Origin: Botryllus schlosseri
Taxonomy: Eukaryota > Chordata > Ascidiacea > Stolidobranchia > Styelidae
Reading direction: 5' to 3'
NCBI GenBank assembly: GCA_000444245.1
Contig: ATSW01008072.1
Location: forward strand, 1-22,288
DNA: 22,288 bases
The notes beneath the pieces were generated by a model that was not told the DNA's origin, searched no databases, and saw only the letters and a list, made by a program, of their open reading frames with translations. Shown here piece after piece: positions 10,359-20,550 of this stretch (its first letter is position 1; the number at the start of each line of letters is the position of its first letter). The position numbers and the translations under genes are program-made.

Positions 10359-10790
10359 ATGGAGTATTTTTTTAAAAAATTTCGCGCCGGGCGCGATTTA
10401 AAGTTACCAAATATCTTGATTATTTGGTACTCTTACCCCAAGAAAAAACACGTAAGATTTATAGAAATGGACATATCGGCGTTGGCCATTAACACGCCAC
10501 TACGCACCAAGATATATAACGATTTAGGACTTATTACATGCGACTCCAAGAAGTGTGCCAGAACGATCGGCAGCGCGAAAAGCAAGGCCGAAACGGACTG
10601 CCCTTACGCAGACCGAAAACTTCGTTATATATATAAAATAATAGGTTTAATTGTCCACAGGCACCTAAATGACTGGCGCCATATGTTCCTGTCTTGGCAA
10701 TCTGAACCTCAAAAGACAAATACCATCCAGCAGGAAAAAAAATATATGCCCGTGAAGAAATACCAATTTGAAATCGTGTGCGTCTTTTAG
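10359..10790 (+). CDS. Unrecognised open frame, 143 codons
   Basis: The frame runs from ATG to TAG and encodes a basic, lysine- and tyrosine-rich protein (MEYFFKKFRAG at the start). Four cysteines fall between residues about 65 and 87, in the spacing C..K-K-C then D-C. No domain, signal peptide or membrane segment is evident and no family is recognised. It lies between the assembly gap and the tandem repeat at 10.87 kb. Its opening overlaps a GC-rich palindrome (cgcgccgggcgcg at about 10382-10394), which suggests repeat-derived rather than host coding DNA. It could be a chance frame or a remnant of an unknown mobile element. Confidence 0.15.
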   Translation: MEYFFKKFRAGRDLKLPNILIIWYSYPKKKHVRFIEMDISALAINTPLRTKIYNDLGLITCDSKKCARTIGSAKSKAETDCPYADRKLRYIYKIIGLIVHRHLNDWRHMFLSWQSEPQKTNTIQQEKKYMPVKKYQFEIVCVF

Positions 10791-10869
10791 TTTAGTACGT
10801 TTGAGCGATTCTATATTTTTGATATAGCAGACAGGAGGTCACGAAATAAAATCATGTAATGAAGTCATA

Positions 10870-11556
10870 CCAACGGGTCCGCCCGTCCGAAGATGTTTAA
10901 TTATTATTTACGGGTCCTACAGTTTCCGGTAAATCTGATAGCGTGAGAAGAGAAGACAAGATATTGATAGCAATATATATGCAATTCCCGATCTTATTGG
11001 CCGATTGTATCATGAATTATCGAAAATTTTCGCGCTTCGAGCTGGCTCACTAAGCAGTGCAGCTAATTTCGTGGCAAAAGCGGACTCTGTGATGAGGGGT
11101 CGGTTTATCACCCTATGAGAACCTCAAACCCAAGTTTTTGTGGGGGACGGGGCTGACGAAGTGCTGTTTCGTTCCTGCCAACGGGTATACGCCCGAAGAT
11201 TTCTAATTATTATTGGGCGGTCCTACGTTTTAAAGCAGGCCTGGCTCAGCTCTACCGGTAAATCTGATTACGTGAGCATAGAGAGGACCAAAATTGATAG
11301 CAATATATATGTAATTCCCGAGCATATTGCCCGATTCAATCATGAATTACTGAAACTTTTCGCGCTTCGCGCGTCTAGTCGGGAAAAGCTGTCTCACCAA
11401 ACGGACACGCAACGGAGATGTGAAATAGCGTAAAAAAGCGGATAGCCGAAGGGGGGTCTGGGGGCGAAGCCCCTCATAAGTTAGGTTTATCACCCCATGG
11501 GGGGCCCAAGGCCAACGTTTTGGGGGGGCCTGACGAAATGCTGTTACGGCCCTGCT
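10870..11556 (+). repeat. Tandem repeat, two full units and part of a third, 310-380 bp each
   Basis: Unit 1 starts caacgggtccgcccg (10871) and unit 2 caacgggtatacgcccg (11179). They share ggtaaatctgat, ttgatagcaatatatat (10964 and 11294), atcatgaatta, ttttcgcgcttcg, ggtttatcacc (11102 and 11484) and ctgacgaa. A third start, gacgaaatgctgttacggccctgc, follows from 11531. Unit 2 has an extra segment of roughly 20 bases near 11233. The G-rich stretch ahead of the third start contains the small hairpin ggggc-gaa-gcccc (11461-11473). The family is unknown to me. Confidence 0.75.
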
Positions 11557-13027
11557 TCTAACCCAGACAGTTTCAGACGTGAGTCCTGGTAAACTGACCT
11601 CCACGGCTTTTCCGCTATTGCACGATAGGAAAAATAATGGCGCTGACACGATAACCTGGCGATTTCTATGCTTCTCGATCGTACAATGGTGCTAACGAAA
11701 ATGGACTCTCTCCCACCTCTGCCCCCAAATATAATATCACTTATGTGGTGCCCTGGAATCGCGTGTAATGTGTGATGCGATAAACCCTCGGCCAATTTCG
11801 AGGCAGCGTGACGATTGTTTGCATACAGTGAAATGAAACAATTCTCGCCGATAAACTGCAAACGGTCGAGTAAGTTCCGTATCCAAAAGCATAAGCTGTA
11901 GTCACCACTTCTCGTCTCGAATCATTTCCATCATAGACTCTTTTTCGAGTAGCCAATTCTAGGATTCTTATCATTTTCATAGTCTTCGCCAACTGGAAGA
12001 TAAGAGATTCCTTTTCGGGAATTGCACCTACAGTGTTTATCGCCATTCTCAGCTCGTCGCGGAAATTCATCTTGCAACATGATATATAGCCTACTGCCAC
12101 CGGCGATTGACCACTTGACCAGGCGTCTCGTAGGCTACTAATCGCAGCTTTCTCAGACTACTTCAGAGTATTTGCCAGACCTGTCTTTCTCAAATTCTAC
12201 TCAGAGGAGTTCTGATATTCACCGCAAATCGCTAATTTAACCTCGGGTACAAATTTACTGTATTTGCTTCTACTTCTCGATTACATCAGCAATTACTACT
12301 TTTCCCAACTCCTGTGTGGCGAGTAGGCCTATCATGCTCGCGACTGTATGAGCAAAGTCAAGCACTTGACTGATTCAGTTCCAAGTTGAGCATTAAGCCT
12401 CCAGTATTCGACAATAGTAAGACGGTTGAAATATGTAGCCTAGCCAATACCTTTTATGCAAGTCGAACGAAATATGAAAATATAGTGTTTGACCCAGCAA
12501 AGAAAATACTGATGATGAACCACGGTTTGCGATAAACGATAATGCTGCGAGTCGAATAATTTACAGAAAAGCACGAGGATAGGTTTTTTCAAGAAATAAC
12601 ATTTCCCAGTTTTCACTGGCTTGTTGAAAAAATGGCAGGTTGCCTAAATTTATTATACATTTCCTCGATTACAGTGTAAAAAGTATTTCTTTCACAATCC
12701 ATATCACCATAGGTTAATAATGCGGGCTATCTTGATGAAGTGGATAATTTCCAGATTATCAGCGTCATAATTTGTTTCAATAATTATCAATTTCTTCATC
12801 CTAACGCTACCACACACACTTTTAGCAAAGAGAGTGTGCATTCGCACCCAAAAGGTCAAAAAGGGAGGGAGGTACACGACAACAGAACCTAACTCATATA
12901 TAATATAAATGTATTCTAGGCCTTTATTGCAGTCATAAATCCTATACATGCATAGCATACTTTCCTACACTACGTGCATGCATAATTTTGAATGAATATG
13001 TTGTACTCGATCTATACCGCGGTATAA
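11557..13027. other. Interval with no identifiable gene
   Basis: Apart from the doubtful frame at 11741-12070, I see no exon, RNA gene or transposon end. Base composition becomes AT-rich after about 12.1 kb. Confidence 0.4.
11741..12070 (-). CDS. Unrecognised open frame, possible exon
   Basis: An open minus-strand frame contains an internal ATG at 12070 (MNFRDELRMAINTVGAIPEK and onwards) with a balanced, helix-prone composition: many Leu, Glu, Lys, Arg and Met. There is no recognisable domain. A second frame, minus strand 11544-11861, overlaps its tail and also reads plausibly. It could be an exon of an unidentified gene, a decayed copy, or chance. I have no family to suggest. Confidence 0.18.
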   Translation of the reverse strand: MNFRDELRMAINTVGAIPEKESLIFQLAKTMKMIRILELATRKRVYDGNDSRREVVTTAYAFGYGTYSTVCSLSARIVSFHCMQTIVTLPRNWPRVYRITHYTRFQGTT

Positions 13028-13035
13028 GTCTGAGG

Positions 13036-14701
13036 CAGTGCTTTTCAACCTGTGTGACGGTTCGCACTAGTGCGAACGAAAAAAATAGCAGTGCGAATGA
13101 CGAAGATGGTGCGAATGAAAATCCGGATCAAGTGCGAATGAAAATCGTGATTAATTGTTGATTTTTTTCTGAAGTGAAATAATTCAAATAAGCCTGATAG
13201 GAAATTTATGGACGGTGTAACTTTTGTAGTTACGACGCAATTGTAAAAACTTAATGCGACGTACCACTAATCTGAGCTCTCACAAGCCGTAGCGAATTAA
13301 TATCCTCGCACCATAATTATTACGTAACCAAAAGCTTGGTTTGGAAGCTGGTGTAGTGGCAGACATACACAGTATATCAGCCCGTCTGAGCCTGCGACAG
13401 GCTGGAAAAATAACGTCAAATTGACTTTCTACTTTCTTTCTCTAAACAATCATCATATTTTCGTAATAACTCTTCGATTAGCGCGAGGCACAAGGATAGC
13501 AAAGATACCATCACTACAGACTCATATTTGCAGGTTACTGTAACGCAAATTTTTACACCTTCAAGGATGAATAAAGTATTGACCGCATTGGGTCGACACG
13601 GTGCGAGAGATATCTGTTAATATGTATGTAATATTTGTTAAATTTATTGCAGAGAATCCTGCGATAGTTTTTACAGATCCAGGGTCATTGTCTTGGGTAC
13701 TATAGCCGATAAGCGAGACACACAGAAATATGACTTGATCCTGAGATTCTGCCGACCTTCGGTTTGAATTCATGATAAGACTTGTCCGAATGGTTTTTCT
13801 GGTAAACATGAACGAAGACCGTTGGGATGAATTACTGTAGGATGTTCAACGAGCATGTTAAGGCCTATGAGACTCACTCATTTCGAGGCCAAACGCTTCT
13901 GCGTCGCGGCACATGAAGGCGTAAATTTTTGGCGAACAAATCGCTGATAAAATGCGGTGCCAAAAACATAAGCGGTGACAAAACCACGGTCTAAAAATGG
14001 CCGATGCTGGATGGTCAAACCTTTCGAGATGGATTGGATATGCCGAGACGCGTAATTAGTGGTTCGAACGAAAGTTACGATTTGTTTTAGTCAATAAGTC
14101 ACAATATCGTGGAAAATTTACCATTTTCAATATTTTACTCCAGGGTTCTAAGTTGGAAAATTTTGAAAAAGTGTCCTTTTTTCCCGATTCCAAAATATGG
14201 TAACCCAAGCCTACTCTCCTTGATCGCTTTGCACCTTATGTTCCAAGACATAAGACAAAAGCCTCAGCACAAACATGTGGGTTTTTCGTCCTTTCGACAA
14301 ACTGAAACCTTCGTGTCAGCTATCAAAAACGATTTCTGCCAGCAAGCACTTTTCACTCGCGAAAAATACGCTGTATTTTGGGTAAGAGTGCAGACTGCAG
14401 AACTGATTTTAAGACCTGGCAACCCAAGCACTAGTAGACGTTCCTGTACAATTTCCAAACAACATTATTTGGCCGAGAAGGGTTTTAGTGAAATAGCTGA
14501 AAGCAAAACGAGCAAAAAAGTAGCCTTTTAATGAGACAGTCGATAGCTTAAGCTACATAGTAGCCAATTTGTCGCACATCTCAACAAATGTTGTTAAGTA
14601 TCTTCATCATTTTGTATTACAATTTTCGATTAGTTTATGCGAATGAAATTTATTTTACAAAAGAAGGTGCGAATGGAGCTCAAAAAGGTTGTAAAGCACT
14701 G
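13036..14701 (+). mobile_element. hAT-like element, 1.67 kb, with GTGCGAATGA arrays and its target duplication
   Basis: The left end CAGTGCTTTTCAACC and the inverted right end CAGTGCTTTACAACC match at all but one base. The flanks gtctgagg (13028-13035) and gtctgaga (14702-14709) agree at 7 of 8 positions. Near the left end lies a perfect 16-bp palindrome, TTCGCACTAGTGCGAA (13061-13076), followed by gtgcgaatg at 13091, 13109 and 13132. Near the right end are related copies at 14637 and 14667. A 140-codon frame at 14109-14531 has no transposase motif I can recognise. The element looks non-autonomous. Confidence 0.88.
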
Positions 14702-14709
14702 GTCTGAGA

Positions 14710-15055
14710 CATAGGTTTTGGTTTCGTGTGGCATGGGTGTATACTGTATATTCACACCCGTATATCATGGCTGGTACACAGGTGGAAATGCACACCCTTT
14801 TCGATTATAGGGCAGGCTCATCCCGAGTTAAAAACGCTTGAAAAAGCATCATCTCCCTCTCCCTTAAGCCATATGCCTGGGACACGATATTTCTCATGGC
14901 GATGAAGTATGGCCTATACCTCCATCACTGTACTGTCAGTGAGTGGAATATATTTTTCAAGTTTCACTACTGATTGTGGCTGGATAACATTCCTTTTGAT
15001 GTGATGCAAATCCCTCCAAATATCTTACACACGAATCCCTAAACTTACTCCTCGA
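14710..15055. other. Short interval without a gene
   Basis: I see nothing here beyond ordinary AT-rich sequence. Confidence 0.4.
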
Positions 15056-15278
15056 CAGGGCTGATCAGTAGCGATAGTAGCCTACGTCCAATTTGTCCGA
15101 GTATTCATGAAAGTTTTACCAACTTGTACTATATACTAAAGTGGTTATAGTTTTAGCAGATGTGGTAAAAGGGGTCAGGGAATCACCTCACGTAAGTCCG
15201 AAAATTAGATTTAAGTCAGTACCGCTGGCACTACTTGAGAACTTCGAAAAAATAGTACTTCGTTACTGACCATCTCTA
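15056..15278 (+). mobile_element. Probable short hAT-like MITE
   Basis: The right end inverts to tagagatggtcagtaacgaa, close to the well-known hAT terminus CAGAGATGGTCAGTAACG. A left partner, cagggctgatcagtagcga, agrees at 15 of 19 positions. The flanking 8-mers do not match, so the left boundary is uncertain. Confidence 0.5.
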
Positions 15279-15589
15279 GTTTTTTGACTATTCCACTTCT
15301 ACTGAAAAGTTTCGTAGGCTAAAGTAGACGGAGGCCTGCCTACTTTACACAGTACACACTTTCGGACTTTATAAAATAGAAAGCTGTTTCGGGAGATGAT
15401 TGCATCCCTTTTATGAGTCGAATTGTTGTGACAAATGGGCGTATCGTGGTAACTGATGACATTTTCGAAAATTCCACCTTATATTCGTATTCTCACCGGC
15501 GTTAGTTGCGAAGATGCACCTAGCTTCGAAAGTGTCCATGTCCATTGTCCGCCCAGCTACTAAAAGTCTGGAAACGATCGGCCAAATCT
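15279..15589. other. Interval between two probable MITEs
   Basis: No gene or clear repeat boundary is visible. Confidence 0.35.
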
Positions 15590-15808
15590 TCTTATTAAAT
15601 TACTTACTCGAGTACTGTTCAGGCCTTCAGTTTCTACCTTTACTCGAAATGGTGTGGACTTATCTCGGAAATAGCTATTTTTACTTGAATAAGAATAGAA
15701 AATTACGGCGTTACTTCTTGAGAAGCAACACTGATTACTTTTCCCTCCTCTGCTACCTGGACTAGATGAGAATTGACCCAAGTGTTGCCTACGGTACTGA
15801 CCACCTCC
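15590..15808 (-). mobile_element. Decayed hAT-like MITE with repeated ACTCGAGTA/TTTTACT motifs
   Basis: Read on the minus strand, it begins ggaggtggtcagtaccgtag and runs through aagtaacgccgtaatttt, caagtaaaaatag, gagtaaaggtag and actcgagtaag. This pattern is typical of the CAGAGGTGGxCAGTA hAT families. The far end is not defined. Confidence 0.45.
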
Positions 15809-16258
15809 ACTAAGCTGAAACAGTGCTGATAGCTCCAATTGGTGCAAATGTATCCACGTTTTACAGTGCATCCATCCAACTCCATTCTCCTATAAGCATA
15901 CTCATGTGTAACCTCTTTATTAGAAGGGTAGAATACGAATTTTCGTGGACGGAGGTGTATTGCGGAGCATTAAAACCTTCCAAAAGACACTGAAAGTCAC
16001 GAAATTGTAAAATTTGCATCCGACAAAATGTTGATTGAAAAACCACTACGGATAAACGTAAAAAATGAGCAAATGCACGCGACATACCGCGAGATCACTT
16101 TAACGTAACGGCTAACTTAGTCAAGAACTCGAAAAAAAAATCTCACAGATTCAAATTTCGAGCAGTACTCGATCAAGCATAACGTCCATCTCATTCAAAA
16201 ATGCCAAAAAATCGGGAAAAAAATGAATAATTTCACAGATTCAAGCGGTACACGCTCT
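15809..16258. other. 3' flank of cathepsin B
   Basis: This contains the probable 3' untranslated region of the minus-strand cathepsin B gene. The string tcacagattcaa occurs twice beside A-runs (about 16142 and 16233), a minor local duplication. Confidence 0.4.
15916..15921 (-). terminator. Candidate polyadenylation signal for cathepsin B
   Basis: AATAAA on the minus strand, about 340 bases after the stop codon. This is the nearest canonical signal I found. Confidence 0.35.
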
Positions 16259-17260
16259 CTACTTCAAATCCGGCTTTCCAGCCACAATTTCCCCTTCAAT
16301 ACCACACTCGTTGGAGCCACGGAGTATCTTGAAGAATCCGTGATCACCCCAGTCGCTGTTCCAGCTGTTAGCCACCAACCAGTATGGGTCTCCTTCCTCT
16401 GTGCCCCATCCTAAGATTTTAATCGCGTGCCCACCCAATTCACCGCCAGTCACGTGCTTGTACACGCCTGACTTGTAAGTGGGAAAATCAGCGTACACAG
16501 TGAACGCTCCTTCAACAGGCCCGTTGGTCATGATCTCCATTTGAATCTGTTCGACGCGCGACGACACACTGTACGCTGAAACACCCTTGTGCTTGTCAGA
16601 TCCGTAATCGATAGTTTCGTCGCCTGCACACGTCGTTGAACATTTAGGAGTGTGTTCCTCCCCAGTGCAAGGTTGTCTAGTGCCGTTAACGTGATGCTCG
16701 CAAGGTTTGATTTGATACGGCATACATCCTTGGCCCGTGCCGTATTGGCCTCCTGTGACAAGCCCTCTGTTTTTCCAATAATGCCAAGCTCCTGATGGGA
16801 ATCCGCCGTTACAGCCGCTGCCGCATTCAAACCCGCAACAGCTCAGAAGATCTTCCGCAGAAATGTGATGCTTTAACTTTCCGCCACTGGCGATACAGTA
16901 TCTATCAGTCATGGCTTCGACAGCACCAAATGCCCAACAAGAACCGCAGTTTCCTTGATCGCGAACCTCGCGGATCGATTCACAGTCAGGCCATTGCGTA
17001 CGTGCGTCGAAGCTATCTGGGATATCACTGTATTCCAACATCGGTTCACGGTAAGGTAATTTCGGCCCTTTCAAGCTTCCGCACAATCCAGCGATGTCTT
17101 GAAGTGTATACACGGACGGGTCAAAATTGTGTCCAGCCTGCCAGCTTGAATCAATACTGTTAACGGTGTACACAATTTCTTTGAGGCTTTCTTTGAATTG
17201 CACTTTTTGCGGCAACGCAAACGTGACAGCTACCAGTGCGAGTAGAATAACGACCCTCAT
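16259..17260 (-). CDS. CTSB: Cathepsin B, complete and intronless
   Basis: Papain-family (C1A) lysosomal cysteine protease with endopeptidase and dipeptidyl-carboxypeptidase activity. The 333-codon frame starts at ATG 17260, where a signal peptide begins ([15 protein letters not shown]). The frame is open further upstream, but that part does not look like a family N-terminus. The short propeptide carries the WQAGHNF motif, and the mature enzyme starts near Ile80 ([11 protein letters not shown]). Catalytic residues are Cys108 ([10 protein letters not shown]), His278 ([11 protein letters not shown]) and Asn298 ([10 protein letters not shown]). The occluding loop, which distinguishes cathepsin B from its relatives, is present with His189-His190 (PCEHHVNGT). 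A sequon lies at Asn192. The human protein has 339 residues, so this copy is full length. The coding region lacks introns, unlike the eight-exon neighbour; it could be a retrocopy or a case of intron loss. No trace of a poly-A tail was seen. Confidence 0.97.
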   Translation of the reverse strand: MRVVILLALVAVTFALPQKVQFKESLKEIVYTVNSIDSSWQAGHNFDPSVYTLQDIAGLCGSLKGPKLPYREPMLEYSDIPDSFDARTQWPDCESIREVRDQGNCGSCWAFGAVEAMTDRYCIASGGKLKHHISAEDLLSCCGFECGSGCNGGFPSGAWHYWKNRGLVTGGQYGTGQGCMPYQIKPCEHHVNGTRQPCTGEEHTPKCSTTCAGDETIDYGSDKHKGVSAYSVSSRVEQIQMEIMTNGPVEGAFTVYADFPTYKSGVYKHVTGGELGGHAIKILGWGTEEGDPYWLVANSWNSDWGDHGFFKILRGSNECGIEGEIVAGKPDLK

Positions 17261-17310
17261 ACTTGAGGTGAATCTATGCTTATACTGATGGTAAAGATAA
17301 ACTGTAAACA
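17261..17310 (-). promoter_or_regulatory. 5' leader of cathepsin B with possible splice acceptors
   Basis: On the minus strand, aattttgtgtttacag (AG at 17303-17302) lies about 40 bases before the ATG, and ccatcag follows. Either could be a 3' acceptor for a leader intron or a trans-spliced leader. The tract is pyrimidine-rich in part. Confidence 0.3.
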
Positions 17311-19492
17311 CAAAATTAAAGCTGTATACATGAAATGATTCAGACACTAGTTGACTTCAAGACAAAACACAAGCAGCTTCTAATGAATACATACCAGTCT
17401 GCACCTGAGATTACCAAACCACAGACCTACCAATCGACATATACCATACACTTAATTTACAATGCTTGTAATTTTATGCTATCTTCTGGTAATTTTCACT
17501 CGGTGCATGCCTACACTCGCATATCAGTAACATTTGATTGTTAGACATCAACAACAAGTCGTTTCAACTACTTCCTATTGTGTCATTTTGAGATGATCAA
17601 ATTAACAATATCTTCAACTGGACACACCTATCACCAGCAGCCGAATGAAGGAAATGCAACTTTTCAAATCAGGGAGTTGCTTTTCAGTTTTCAGCAAGCA
17701 ACCAGCATGCATTATATACCGTCACATGACTCAATTCACATGATCACATGCAAAAGTCAAACATAGCCTGCAGTGCAATTTACTTGTTGGCAGAGCAAAC
17801 AGTTGCTGAAAATCCATAATAAGTGTCATGATATTCCATGCCCTGAAGCGATGTTATTGATCTCGTCAGGTGACAAAAAACGATGAATGAAGTCACATGA
17901 ATAGAATGCTTAGGTTGAACTATTTACTAGAAATGCATTTATTAGGAACCGGAATGCATAATTTGGAATAGTTTAGCCGAAGTTGCCTCTCAAATATGTA
18001 TTTTATATGCTACTTCATGCATTTGAAATAAAAATTAACATTGTTACATCGATTTAAGTATCAATTAATTCCAATTTCACTGAAGACTACCCAACAAGTT
18101 ATGATATGCAGATTGCAGAATACAGTAGCAGTTAAAAGACTATCTCCAACAATTCACATGACTCAATTGTAACTTAATTACCATAATAATTCAGTGGAAC
18201 ACCAATAATGACAAACAACAATCTTCAACATACTAGAACACGTAACATAAAAAATTTAAATGGATCCGTCATCTAGAAATCATGCCGATTCAATTCTATG
18301 ATGATTTTGCGTGGTTGCATTATAGTCAAGTCACAATTCAGGATGTCTTGGTCGAGCTACTATAAATGATGCACTCACGAGTTGAGACGGCACACCGTGT
18401 CAGCAGACTCATGTCTGAACTGAATTCATCACCATAGTGTGAACTGATATTTCAGCCAAATATTGTCCAAAAGGCTAATTGCAAATGAACTCATTCCATT
18501 GAAACAAGGTCAGTAATCGGAGACAACAGATTTCAATCAAAGCTTTGCTTTATCATTTGTGCAAACATTTTGGAGGTCAATTTCTGCTAGACTAAGGTTG
18601 ACCCAGATCTAAATTGAATGGTGGGAAGCCTGTTTGAAAGTAGGTCTAGTAGGATTATCATTAGGTAAAGTCTTGACATTCTCACTTCCTCATTTTACAC
18701 AAATGGAAGACAACCTTGATTACAAACTTCAGTTATAATTGCACTGCCAAAATCATTTGGGTGAGATGATGGGTGTCATGGCAATTATGTTAGATGAGAA
18801 GGAAAATATGGAAGAGGGAGAATGTCACTTGTACCAATTACTTCCACTAATAATAAGATGCTAAGGACCAGGGATTTTGAATCAGGATGGACAAATCGAA
18901 TGAACAAGAATAATGATATTCCGGGGCCGGGGCATAGTGACTTTGATTGCTCCCTCCCAGTATTACTGCTTTACTGCTAATTATCAGATTTAGGGCGACA
19001 GTGGATATCAGCACTCCCATTAGTTAAGCACTCAAGACTCAATAATTATGTTGATTCGTGCTAATGCGGTTGCCCATATGTTAGCTACCCTGACCATAAA
19101 TGATGAATTTGACAGTGCCACAACACATCCTTCTCCATCTGATAGTCAAATGATCTTTGAACATTGAGTGCAAGAGAATGTAGTGTAACAGTTAGGAATC
19201 ATGAACGCAAACCAGGAAAGGTTTCCTTGGCTTTCCAATCAGGTGAATTAATATGTCCAACACCCAGCTACCTCTGTCCATGCTTTCAGTAAGACTATTT
19301 TAGCTGCTCGAAACACCGTGAGTGTAATTTAGGATTCATGATTAATTAATGTGCACTGAGCATAAAAGTTACAATTATGTTTCGATTAAAAGATGTTGCG
19401 CGGTTAATCTCAGTCCAGAAAAATCGTGATAAGTGGTGATTTGACTCGAGCTAAATCTCCAGGACCCAACTTGAATCTAATGTGATTCGATT
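17311..19492. other. 2.2 kb of AT-rich DNA without a recognisable gene
   Basis: Small frames (for example 17335-17544 and 17578-17766, plus strand) have no protein-like features. The 14-mer cacatgactcaatt occurs twice (17723 and 18155). The promoter of cathepsin B should lie at its left end. Confidence 0.45.
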
Positions 19493-19690
19493 TTGTCCAC
19501 TCCTAAAGAAAGGACAGCAATTATTTTCGTACAAGTCCAAATTACACTTGCTACTAACGAGTCAGCAGTGGACATATTAAAGTGGTTACATGCACAAGCC
19601 CGACAACCGGCTGACACTCGCGTGGTAAACTTATGCAATCTTTTAACTGAAGTATTCAAGCATCGCTATTGGTTTGAACAGCAGTTATAA
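19493..19690 (+). CDS. Unrecognised exon-like open frame
   Basis: An open frame of about 65 codons ends at TAA (19688-19690) and has no ATG of its own. The text reads like a real C-terminus: alternating hydrophobic and polar residues (AIIFVQVQITLATNES, then DILKWLHAQARQ, then NLCNLLTEVFKHRYWFEQQL). A possible acceptor (gattttgtccactcctaaag) precedes it. No upstream exon was found and no family is recognised. It ends 21 bases before the mariner-like MITE. It could be a terminal exon of an unidentified plus-strand gene or chance. Confidence 0.25.
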   Translation: MSTPKERTAIIFVQVQITLATNESAVDILKWLHAQARQPADTRVVNLCNLLTEVFKHRYWFEQQL

Positions 19691-19711
19691 CGGGCCATTC
19701 TAGCTTTGCTA

Positions 19712-20191
19712 CACAACAAAAAAAAATTAGACAAATTTGGTCTCAAATTTAAGAAATGAGGATGATTTGGTCTCATTTTCAACAAGTTCAGTCTCACTGA
19801 TGGTCTCATTTTACCCACTCACCATAAATGCTATTTTCGACTCAGACAACCATATATATATTGATCTGAATAGTACATGTAAGTAGTAAGTGGCATGCAC
19901 CTTGATAACTATATCTAGTGAATACCTTGTAAACTTAGTACAGGATCATCTCAACACTGCAATTTCTGGTCTCTCTCATCCTTCCCCTCCTCCGCTCAGA
20001 CCCCTAACACTGAAAAGGATGCCCTCAAGGCACTGCTACTATTTTCGATCAATTTCTGGCTTACTTTTGAGACATAAAGTTCTTGGTAAGACTAATTGGT
20101 CTTTAAGTCTAATTGGTCTTTAAGACTTTTTTTTTGTAAAAAATCGATTTGAGACATTGAGACCAAATTTGTCTGATTTTTTTTTGTAGTG
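19712..20191 (+). mobile_element. Tc1/mariner-like MITE, 480 bp, with TA target duplication
   Basis: Terminal inverted repeats begin CACwACAAAAAAAAAT and continue with AGACAAATTTGGTCTCAA; 33 of 35 positions match between the two ends. TA flanks both sides (19710-19711 and 20192-20193). The interior repeats tggtct motifs (tggtctcatttt twice, attggtcttta twice). There is no transposase. The close match of the ends suggests a fairly recent insertion. Confidence 0.88.
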
Positions 20192-20193
20192 TA

Positions 20194-20550
20194 GAGCAAG
20201 GAACAGACAAGTGAACCCAATATCTATTGTACACAAGGAACAACACTACAGAAATTGAGGTGAGTAAGCAGTTGATACTTCAATGAACATTTTTTATTCA
20301 GCTGGCGAGTATCTCACACGCACACCCGATGGGCGATGACGTGTCCATGTGCTACCGCAAAGAGAAAAATAGGCATGACATCTGCATTGGACGCTTCTTT
20401 TCATAGCCTAAATAAACCATCATTATGAGCAATTAAGATTGCATACAGTACAACTACAAAATCAGAAAACGTTCAAATTGAAAAATTCATTGACCAGGCC
20501 GAATTACCACCCCCCTAAAAAAGCAATAATTACCAGTACACCTATATATA
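20194..20550. other. Short interval without a gene
   Basis: I see nothing coding. A stretch of C (about 20510-20516) is the only compositional oddity. Confidence 0.4.

Noticed and set aside
11448-11490. Helitron 3' end (hairpin followed by CTRR)
   Set aside because: A hairpin is present but it is followed by cataagttag; no CTRR terminus and no partner 5' end.
14040-14090. tRNA T-arm (ggttcgaac)
   Set aside because: No matching acceptor, D or anticodon arms around it.
14109-14531. 140-codon frame inside the 13036-14701 element as a gene
   Set aside because: No recognisable domain, and it sits inside a decayed non-autonomous element; probably a chance frame.
17261-17347. In-frame upstream extension of cathepsin B by 29 codons
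   Set aside because: It lacks family similarity and would bury the signal peptide starting at 17260; the family's usual N-terminus begins at that Met.
17723-18168. Repeated 14-mer cacatgactcaatt as a regulatory pair
   Set aside because: Only two copies 430 bases apart in AT-rich DNA; too weak to interpret.
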